A stretch of 11,542 nucleotides of DNA from Lunasporangiospora selenospora (Eukaryota > Mortierellomycota > Mortierellomycetes > Mortierellales > Mortierellaceae), in assembly GCA_015680635.1 (NCBI GenBank), contig JAABOA010000790.1, positions 1 through 11,542 on the forward strand, written 5' to 3'. The translations under genes and the position numbers were made by a program. The first letter of the stretch is position 1. Each line of letters begins with the position of its first letter. Below the pieces are notes generated by a model that was not told where the DNA came from, ran no database searches, and was given only the letters and a program-made list of their open reading frames with translations. Positions 1-6,109 of this stretch are shown here, piece by piece.

Positions 1-39
1 TGTAGACAATCTTTTCCATGACTGATATGTATGAATGTA

Positions 40-61
40 TGTGTGTGTGTGTGTGTGTGTG
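40..61. repeat. (GT)n dinucleotide microsatellite
   Basis: Ten uninterrupted GT units, preceded by an imperfect TGTATG-type stretch. It is an ordinary microsatellite downstream of the GILT gene, and its length is likely variable between strains. Confidence 0.95.
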
Positions 62-192
62 AGTCGTGTGAAGTGGATGAACAAGAGCAGCCGATGATGG
101 TGATGGTGTGAACAAGACGCCGTGGGGAACTTTATGGCGGCCTTTTATTTGTGGCGCGACAAATGGAAAGCCTTTCTCTTGTGGAGACTCAC

Positions 193-214
193 TTTTTTTT
201 TTTTTTTTTTTATT
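193..214 (-). terminator. AATAAA signal running into an A19 tract (GILT 3' end)
   Basis: On the minus strand, AATAAA lies at 214-209, about 74 nt past the GILT stop codon, and runs directly into 19 consecutive A (T193-T211 on the plus strand). The position suits a polyadenylation signal for the GILT transcript. The A tract is encoded in the genome. The upstream gene keeps its introns, so the tract does not mark a retrocopy. Confidence 0.45.
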
Positions 215-287
215 TGGTCACTTTGCAATCTGTGCAATTGCTAAACACCTAATCATTATTACACTAGTCTCGTGCCAAACGAGCGAT

Positions 288-1356
288 TCATCCCCAGAAG
301 AAATCCTTGGCTGCCTTCTTGATCGACCTCACAAAGTCGGCTACCTGGAACCCTTCGGGGCACTCACGCCATACACCTCCGTCCACAACGCACCGCTTCT
401 TGTGGTCAATGAATACTGTGCAGCTTGTTCTATGGTAAAATATACAAGGACGGTAACAGAGAATATGGTATAAGCACTCTGCTACAAAAAAACAAACAAA
501 AAGCTGAAAATAGTTCCCAGATGCTACTTACGTGACACTCTTGTCAACCGTTCTCTGCACCGAGGCAACCAACAGGTCAAATCCTTCCTTGCCCCCAGAG
601 CAATGGATACTCTGCATCAGAAGCGATTGATTATCATCATTCCACAGACCTTTCTCTCTCAGAACTGTCTCTCCGATGCGGATTGCATAAGATGGATTGC
701 CGATCATAAACGGACGCTGGTTCATTGCCGCCACAAATGAGAACCAAACGTGATGGTCTGGGAAATATTTTTTGAAGCACAACTGCTGCGTGTTTCCTGC
801 GCATTCTTCAGGTCCATGCTTACAGCTCACAGTTGTGACAGTTGTAGCTTGGGAAGTGAGCGAGCTCGACGTAGAGACAAGATCGCCCTTTTGTACTCCA
901 GAGTCAAAGCGAGTCTGGTATGTGGTAGTCTGGTCAATGGCTCCAATGTATGAAAGTTCCAGATTCACTGGTGGTAAATCTTCTGCTTTGACTAGTTATT
1001 ACACCCAGAGAATAGGACACAGTAAGTGGTTCAATCGGACACACCATAAACAAACTTATCAGGGTTAGGTGCAGATTGCGAGACTTACAGACTTCGCCGA
1101 ATGTTCTCTCACACTTCATGGCATCGGGGCAGCGCGACATCACAAACAGGGCTAGTATTCCACAAAAGAGAAAGAAAAGCCTTTAGAGATTCGTCCGTGT
1201 GCTGTTTGAGATTCCCTTTTTTTTCCACACAGTATTATACATACTGACATCAACAGGAGCTTGTTTCGTAGAGAGCGGAGAGTTGGCCGACGCGAGGTCG
1301 TTACAGGAAGCTGTAGCGATGGCCAGGGTAATGATGGGAACGAGTGCGAGTTTCAT
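288..1356 (-). CDS. GILT-family thiol reductase (gamma-interferon-inducible lysosomal thiol reductase-like), 4 exons
   Basis: Exons read 1356-1245, 1151-1089, 991-532 and 429-288. All introns begin GT and end AG (93, 97 and 102 nt; donors GTATGT, GTAAGT, GTAAGT), giving 258 aa in one frame. The family reduces disulfide bonds of proteins in acidic lytic compartments. Residues 1-24 form a signal peptide (hydrophobic core, ASA before the cut), which favours this ATG over one at 1470. A thioredoxin-like strand LFVMSRCPDA (39-48) carries the active-site Cys45. The family signature C-x-H-G-x2-E-C-x2-N-x4-C is complete at 115-130. The C-terminal TVFID...RCVVDGGVW block (216-232) and a final basic helix complete the fold. 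The usual CxxC or CxxS is CPDA here, with the next Cys six residues after the first (Cys51). A Thr/Ser-rich insert occupies about 79-113. No ER-retention signal is seen, so secretion or vacuolar targeting is likely. The last acceptor could lie 6 nt further in, without changing the frame. Confidence 0.92.
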
Positions 1357-1795
1357 CTTGTGCGTGCGTATTAATGTTGTGGGTGTAAAAAAGAGCAAGC
1401 CAAGAGGGATGTGTGTGAGAAAAGAGAAAACGAATACGCAACTTTTGAAAGCGTCACCCCATCGCCCCATCGCCGCCTCAAATCACATCACCTTTGCATA
1501 AATTAGTCACGTTACCTGGCCATCTCTTTAGTCGCGCGTTTCCACTCTTCATTATCATAGACATTATTATCAAAGGCTGGGGCCGCCAGTAAAGACTATT
1601 CCACACCCTATCCCTTAAATGGTCTCTTTATTCTCTATATGCCGTTACCCGCCTTCAGTCTATCTGCTTTCAACAAAAGAGGGAACATCTTGCCAGAATT
1701 CATTTCTCGCAATCCGCTCTGGTAGAGTTATTTGAAAAAAGCGTCTCCAGTTTTTGCTTTCTTGCAAGACAAGTGAGTTGTCTTCAGATTGAATC
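1357..1795 (-). promoter_or_regulatory. Upstream region of the GILT gene
   Basis: No gene is seen here. Read on the minus strand, the 150 nt before the GILT ATG contain a pyrimidine-rich stretch (TTTCTCTTTTCTCAC type) and a tandem GATGGGGC motif (plus strand about 1455-1473, CCCCATCGCCCCATCGCC). No convincing TATA box is visible near the start. This fits a CT-rich fungal core promoter, but the assignment rests on position and composition only. Confidence 0.35.
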
Positions 1796-1852
1796 AGCTG
1801 CTTTCTTGATCGACTTGACAGAGTTTTTACCTGGAATCCTTCAGAAAACTCA
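1796..1852 (-). pseudogene. Frameshifted scrap of a second GILT gene (C-terminal exon)
   Basis: This 57-nt stretch aligns with positions 309-366 of the intact GILT gene on the same strand, about three quarters identical by eye. The intact gene encodes CPEGFQVADFVRSIKKAA there. The scrap keeps EGFQV, then loses one base, after which SRSRKQL-type nonsense replaces the helix; shifting back by one restores TCG-ATC-AAG-AAA-GCA. No other part of a GILT gene is recognisable beside it. It is best explained as the remnant of an old tandem duplication about 1.5 kb upstream of the surviving copy. Confidence 0.75.
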
Positions 1853-2217
1853 TCAAGTCAGAGTCGTTCGTACTTTAAAGAAAAAAAAAAGACATGGCGC
1901 CCTATAAAATAAAGAAAGAGTGATCGTGTATGAAGAGCTTGATAACTTAATGCTAGCATGGCCGAAGCCTTTTCGTATCCGAGTACAAAAAGGATGCTAG
2001 ATGCTTTGTGATAATCCCTTTCTTATGGCAGGAGCCCTTTAGGCGAACCGCCAGATTTTAACCTTTTGCTAAAGTGCGTCCTCCAGCGGTTCTTATAGTC
2101 CAAGGAGAAGTAAACTGGCACTTTGTTCTCTGTCAGAGGATTTAATTAGAGGCAACTAAGTTCATCAGCAAGTTCCAGCTGTAGGACAAACTGTTCAGAA
2201 GGGTATGGTGCGTTTAT
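1851..2217 (-). pseudogene. Decayed coding frame of unknown origin
   Basis: One minus-strand frame runs from 2217 to a stop at 1851 with only two internal stops (TAA at 2148-2146 and TAA at 2025-2023). Its segments look protein-like: EQFVLQLELADELSCL, then TENKVPVYFSLDYKNRW, then KASSILFVLGYEKASAML. I do not recognise the family. The long open segments in a single frame of AT-rich DNA suggest an old coding sequence, possibly the downstream part of the element whose remnant lies at 2291-2506. Chance is not excluded. Confidence 0.3.
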
Positions 2218-2229
2218 CCCCCCCCCCCC
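2218..2229. repeat. C12 homopolymer
   Basis: Twelve consecutive C. A similar TAT-C11 run lies at 7207-7217. Exact length is error-prone in sequencing. Confidence 0.85.
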
Positions 2230-2290
2230 TTGCTTAAGAACTCGTACCGCCAGCAACCAATTTTGTGTACTTTGTTCGCCATATCCCTTT

Positions 2291-2506
2291 TTAATGAAAT
2301 AATGTCAACAAGCAAATCGTATTATCCAACAGAGGGATTTCTCCTATTGAGTCAGTGTTACCAAACCCCACGACTGTTTTCTCATCCTTCTGATCATTGA
2401 CCAAAGTATCATAACGCCAATTTTGAATCCACCGCAATGGTCTATTTTGTTTGTCAATTGATACTTGATAGGCAGAATTTGATGAGATGTGGAGAGATCG
2501 TGGTGA
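2291..2506 (-). pseudogene. Remnant resembling a Fanzor/TnpB-like transposon protein
   Basis: A 71-codon minus-strand frame has no start codon and ends at TAA 2293-2291. Its core, 2458-2342, reads IDKQNRPLRWIQNWRY, continues with DTLVNDQKDEKT, then VVGFGNTDSIG. From memory, this W-x-W-R-Y-D-T ... TVVGFGxxSIG pattern resembles a segment of the RuvC/zinc-ribbon transposon proteins (Fanzor/TnpB-like) common in Mucoromycota-type genomes. In those proteins a VDE(F/Y)xTSxxCxxC block follows. That block is missing here, the Asp expected after VVGFG is Asn, and the frame soon ends. The fragment is therefore a non-functional relic. The coding-like character is fairly clear; the family call is tentative. 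Confidence 0.4.
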
Positions 2507-3343
2507 TCATGTAGACGATTTAACCTGTAGAGAGGTATTCTGTCGCTACCACAACATTCTCAGAAACGGGATTGCTATTGAGATAGTGCCAGTACAAGGA
2601 CAAAGCGATGCAGTGGACAAAAGAGAAGAGATTGTGATAGGAGAGACGCTTGGTGCGCGCAGAATGGGGACTATCAGGAGTGGCAGAAATTGAAGTGCAA
2701 ACGAAGGGTTCAGACAATGCAATCCACGCCCACAAAATGGTATCAAAGGGGTAGAATGGAGGGGCGGTATGCAATCGGGATAATGTATTTCTTTTACTCT
2801 GCTACCTACTATTCTCTCTTTCTTGTAGGAGAATTTGATGGATGAAAGCACCAAGAGTATGAGATGATGAGTGCAGCCAAATGACCTTTGCCTACAGATA
2901 GGTACCACCTTAATTCGAGTAGATTCTTCATAGGGGTAGGGATAACGTGGAAAAGTGCAATCATCCAAACAAAGCTGATGCTCTCTTGTTGCAAACACTG
3001 GATTCTCCCTTTGTAGGACAGAATGAGATGCAGAGAGGACTGCGGTGAATAGGAAACCGCCGTCGAACGTAGAGATGGAGTGAGTATCCTAACTGAGCGA
3101 CCACCCGCCTCAAGCACAAAGCATCTACAACTCACCACAAGTAGTTCTGCAGCCGATACTCGACAAAAAGGCACAGTCGATCACAACATCTCAAAGCGGA
3201 ATCGGATTTGGGTGAGAAAGCACTCTTACACTATCCAGTTCACCCACAACAATCACCCACTTCAATCGAGGGATTACCAGCTCTCAAGTTTATTCCTAAA
3301 AACTCTTCCTCTAGGGCCACATGAATGAGTCGTCTGGGGCGCA
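2507..3343. other. Stretch with no convincing gene
   Basis: Several frames stay open for 80-150 codons on both strands, but none shows a domain, signal peptide or splice structure that I can support. The open frames overlap each other and are short on start context. The composition resembles the decayed DNA to its left, so further undetected transposon debris is possible. Confidence 0.5.
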
Positions 3344-3745
3344 TTAGTAACGATCGCAATGTCGGGAGATCCTCGGGGATCTTTCCCACGATGCATTTCC
3401 TCTTAAAATCGATTTTTCAGCTCTCGGGAGTAAGGGACGGCCAGAGATCAAAAGACTAGGACTCAGTCGCAGTTGGAGCTCATTTGGTCCAAGTATGGCG
3501 GTGAGGGGATATTGGCCTCTTAACTGATCCACATGGTCATACGAAAGTATAGCATCACACTCGAACTGTTTGGTTGACGGGGAGGCCTTTCCTTTGAGGG
3601 TGTACTGGAAACCATTGATATTGAACTTGGCCCAGACTTTCCCATCATTGACTCGGATATATCCCTGGGCTTTCTCAGCTTGAACCAGGGCTGACGCCAG
3701 CAAAGCTGCTACAATGGATGCACAGGAAATGGCCTTGAAGTGCAT
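3344..3745 (-). CDS. Small secreted protein of unknown function
   Basis: A 133-aa protein starts at the ATG at 3745. Residues 1-23 are a clear signal peptide (basic residue, then a hydrophobic stretch, ending VQA before EK). The mature part is compact and hydrophilic with alternating strands (YIRVNDGKVWAKFNINGF, then GKASPSTKQFECDAILSY), suggesting a small beta-rich secreted domain with two cysteines. I do not recognise the family. The last ~30 residues (from about RPLLPRAEK) are basic and look out of character with the rest. A frameshift, a missed intron or an eroded 3' end could explain that. A TATA box at 3957-3950 and a possible 5'UTR intron (3879-3773) lie upstream. There is no flanking partner gene. 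Confidence 0.55.
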   Translation of the reverse strand: MHFKAISCASIVAALLASALVQAEKAQGYIRVNDGKVWAKFNINGFQYTLKGKASPSTKQFECDAILSYDHVDQLRGQYPLTAILGPNELQLRLSPSLLISGRPLLPRAEKSILRGNASWERSPRISRHCDRY

Positions 3746-3772
3746 GGCTGTGACGATAATGATCAGGGGATA

Positions 3773-3879
3773 CTGTAAATCAGTGTTCAATAACAGGAGT
3801 TGTGTGTAGTAGAATTATTTCACAAATCAAAGAGAGGATTGTGGATCCAGGAAGTCAAGTGAGAGGGACTATTGATTAC
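3773..3879 (-). other. Possible 5'UTR intron of the small secreted-protein gene
   Basis: Donor AAG|GTAATC at 3879 and acceptor GATTTACAG ending at 3773 enclose 107 nt, the same size class as the coding introns in this window. A CACTGAT sequence just before the acceptor could be the branch site. The donor is weaker than the others here, so this is tentative. Confidence 0.3.
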
Positions 3880-3949
3880 CTTGTTCGTGGGGGGTAGGGT
3901 GAGAGAAGGAGTTTTGAAATGTAGGGAAAACACAAAGGGGGAGAAACCC

Positions 3950-3957
3950 CTTTTATA
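3950..3957 (-). promoter_or_regulatory. TATA box of the small secreted-protein gene
   Basis: TATAAAAG on the minus strand, followed by a GC-rich then pyrimidine-rich leader, 205 nt before the ATG at 3745 (about 100 nt if the proposed leader intron is removed). It is a consensus match correctly oriented for the gene. Confidence 0.5.
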
Positions 3958-4665
3958 ATGATGAAGGCGTCTCAACTAACAACGGTGAGTGATCGGCGGG
4001 AGCTATGTGAGGGACAGAGGGGACAGGGGCGTCACAGCTTGCTCGCGCCATTGCCTCTCCCTTGCGGTCCTCGTTCTTGCATCCCTTGTTCCCGTGTAGA
4101 CTATCCAGCAATGCACATCATCCCCTATCTCTCAGCATTGCACTGACCGCTTGAATCAAATCTTCAATTCTTGCATCCAAACACTTGCGGCAGAAGAAAC
4201 CACATTCGTGCAATTGAATGGTTTGAAAGATTGGTCCCGTCAATCGCTTTCCTTAGTTCTTTGACAGATCTAGGCAGACTATCCAGAAACTTTGACCTTT
4301 TTGGTTTGTTTTTCATGCAATGGCGTGTAGACTATTTGTTTTCTTCCCGTCGCGGCATTACCTTTTGCTTGCATTTGATGCTACGGAATATTGGCAGCAG
4401 AGTGACGTATGATCCTCCAAAAAAGGGGTCCATATGGCATTCCATGGATTTGGTGTGGGGCCCCCTTTTTTTTTTGCGGACAGATATCTTGGATTGCAAA
4501 ACGGTTCTCCTGTCCTTTGTTCTTCTATCACGTTCTTTTCTCTTTGATAATCGCTTCTCCTCTTCTCATCTCCTCACACACATACGCATTTCTCTCTCTC
4601 TCTCATCAATACTGCTTGCTACATGAAAGACCTGTCGTGTTAGCCGTAGCCACATATGCATCTAG
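3958..4665. other. Unassigned stretch with CT-rich tract
   Basis: I cannot support a gene here. On the plus strand there is an ATG-ATG start followed by a GTGAGT donor-like site (3960-3996) and a strongly pyrimidine-rich block with CTCTCTCTCTCTC (4591-4603). That block could be a promoter/leader or the polypyrimidine tract of an intron feeding the exon starting near 4666. A T10 run lies at 4466-4475. On the minus strand, about 4245-4120, a short frame reads ECGFFCRKCLDARIEDL with C-x4-C-x2-C; it is too short to call. Confidence 0.4.
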
Positions 4666-5069
4666 CTGGAAGGATAAAGACAATGTCTTATACACCAACT
4701 TTGTAGAGGGGTTTAACATCCAGAGCCAGGAGCACTCTCGACTGTTGAACACCCAACTTGATCAAGGCAAGTCGTATCAAGCTCGCTCACAAGATGAGAC
4801 TGATAAAGCATTACGCTGTATTTTTGAAGCAGCACTTCAACCGACGCTAGTCAACATCATTGCTCAAAACTTGATCGAAAAACTCGTATTCATTTCGCAA
4901 CTACATCAGCCAGGACGTCACGCTTGGTGTAAGATGGATTAGTGTTGAACACCTCTTCTTAGCCTGAAGCAATATGCTTTACTAACCCGTTTTCCCTCTA
5001 CTGTTTCTTCAATGTTCGCCCTGTTCAGGTAGAGTCTTCTGCAACGGATTCATCTCTTCAAATATTTGA
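4666..5069 (+). CDS. 3' part of a possible spliced gene, unknown function
   Basis: The frame is open well before 4666 and reads SWKDKDNVLYTNFVEGF, later IFEAALQPTLVNIIAQNLIE, then FISQLHQPGRHAW, i.e. helical and soluble-looking, with no membrane segment. The proposed intron 4929-5028 is well formed: donor GTAAGA, perfect branch TACTAAC at 4980-4986, a polypyrimidine tract and CAG. Removing it joins TGG-T to GT and extends the protein to VFCNGFISSNI and a stop at 5067-5069. The acceptor CATCTAG at 4665 is my guess for this exon's start; the 5' exons and start codon are not found. The final exon abuts an rDNA relic, so the gene itself may be damaged. I do not recognise the family. Confidence 0.35.
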
Positions 5070-5096
5070 AATTAGCATTAGCGGCTGTCACATGGC

Positions 5097-5373
5097 GCCT
5101 TTCCACACTGCAAGCCCTCCCCACATAGTATGACTCAGGGTCCGAAGACCTATTCGTATTCCACTAGATATTGGGAAAAGGCGGTAATCGTTGCGTTCTA
5201 GCATAGATTCCGACCTTGAGGTGTTCAGTCATAATCCAACGGATGATAGCTTTGGGTCATTGGCTGCTCAGACAGACCCAAATACCTATTATCCGAATAA
5301 AAACATTCCCTTTGTGCTAACATTTCGCCAGTAGAGTAAAACTAACCTGTCTCACGACAGTCTAAGCCCAGCG
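5097..5373 (-). pseudogene. Degenerate 25S/28S rDNA fragment
   Basis: The plus strand matches the antisense of the 3' region of fungal large-subunit rRNA in collinear blocks: GCCTTTCC, TATTCGTAT.CCA, GCGTTCTAGCAT.GATTC, GTTCAGTCATAATCCA, GATAGC, CAGACAG, TATTATCCGAAT, and AAAACTAACCTGTCTCACGA then AGTCTAAGCCCAGC. Many of the visible differences are G-to-A or C-to-T transitions against the yeast sequence as I remember it. About 20 nt expected before AACATT..CAGTAG are deleted. The universally conserved sarcin-ricin loop, AGTACGAGAGGAA in rRNA sense, is AGCACAAAGGGAA here (5318-5306), so it cannot be a working rRNA. No 5.8S, 18S or ITS is seen. Weak similarity may continue to about 5395. Confidence 0.87.
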
Positions 5374-6109
5374 CTACATCCTTGTACTGTCGCTGTGTAT
5401 CTTTGGCACGAAAGAGGACCTGGAGAATAGAGGGAGACACTCTGTTTACTTATGACGCTCATCATGTCTCTGTGTCACCTTTGCGTGGGGAATATAACCC
5501 AAAAGATTGTTGTAAAAGTCCATTGGGGATAGTCTGCCTAAGAGAAAGATAATATGTTGAATCCGGTGTGGGATTCATCAATACTTTCCATCGAGAAGAG
5601 CGAGAATAAATTCAGAGGAATAATCCTGATTGTGGGGCTCGCTGCTTTGGGTGCCGTCGCACAGGCTTGCTCTAGATTAAAAGGATTCACAAAGCAGCCC
5701 CAAAACATCAATTTTTATTGGAGACTCAGTCTCATGGGGCCACTCTTTCTGCATGAAAGAGTCAAAACTTGTTCATTATACCACACTACTCAACTAGAAA
5801 GCAAGAGAGTAGTCTTTGGACTGTTCCTCAAGATTTGTGACAAAGACGGCTTTTGGACTGCAGACAGTTGGGTGCTGCAACAGGGTCCAGTTATCCAAGA
5901 CCGGTGTAGGAAAAGTTGCTCTGGTGGCAATGATATTGACTGAGGCAAGAGTAAACCTTATGGTTTATGTGTGTTCAAAAAAAATAACTCCTTTTCCATC
6001 CTCTCCCTGTTTTAATAGCGAATCATAATGCTATACAAGATTCTCCTGGGTAGTTCTCAGGGTCCTAACAGGGAGCTTGTATCTATGTTCATTATATCCT
6101 CTTTTCACA
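5374..6109. other. Unassigned stretch, possibly with further rDNA debris
   Basis: There is a plus-strand open frame at 5554-5943 (129 codons), but it has no recognisable domain, no splice signals of note and uneven composition, so I do not call it a gene. Two spots loosely recall antisense 25S rRNA (GTCGCTGTG...CTTTGGCACGAAAG near 5389-5416, and TATTGGAGAC...TCTCATGG near 5717-5738). The matches are too weak to annotate without alignment. The 3'UTR of the transporter gene must occupy the right-hand end. Confidence 0.4.

Noticed and set aside
193-211. A19 tract as the footprint of a retroposed cDNA tail
   Set aside because: The adjacent GILT gene retains three introns and no target-site duplication is visible; a simple A-rich 3' end is enough.
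108-473. Plus-strand 121-codon frame at the left edge
   Set aside because: It is antisense to the last GILT exon, and its hydrophobic part is a poly-T run read as Phe.
1357-1470. Extending GILT to the upstream in-frame ATG at 1470
   Set aside because: It would bury the clear signal peptide behind 38 residues that look like translated pyrimidine-rich leader.
2546-3174. Overlapping minus-strand open frames of 121-150 codons
   Set aside because: Two frames overlap each other, neither resembles a protein family, and composition (Ser, Leu, Pro and Cys mixed at random) is typical of chance frames.
4120-4245. Minus-strand Cys-containing frame (ECGFFCRKCLDARIEDL) as a zinc-finger exon
   Set aside because: Only about 45 codons between stops, no supporting splice sites, and no matching neighbours; chance is likely.
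5196-5402. Protein-like plus-strand frame beginning DSDLEVFSHNPTDDSF
   Set aside because: This is the known artefact of translating the antisense strand of 25S/28S rDNA; the DNA matches rRNA, not a protein gene.
5554-5943. A 129-codon plus-strand frame as a gene
   Set aside because: No domain, no signal peptide of good quality, no splice support; it lies downstream of rDNA debris and may contain more of it.
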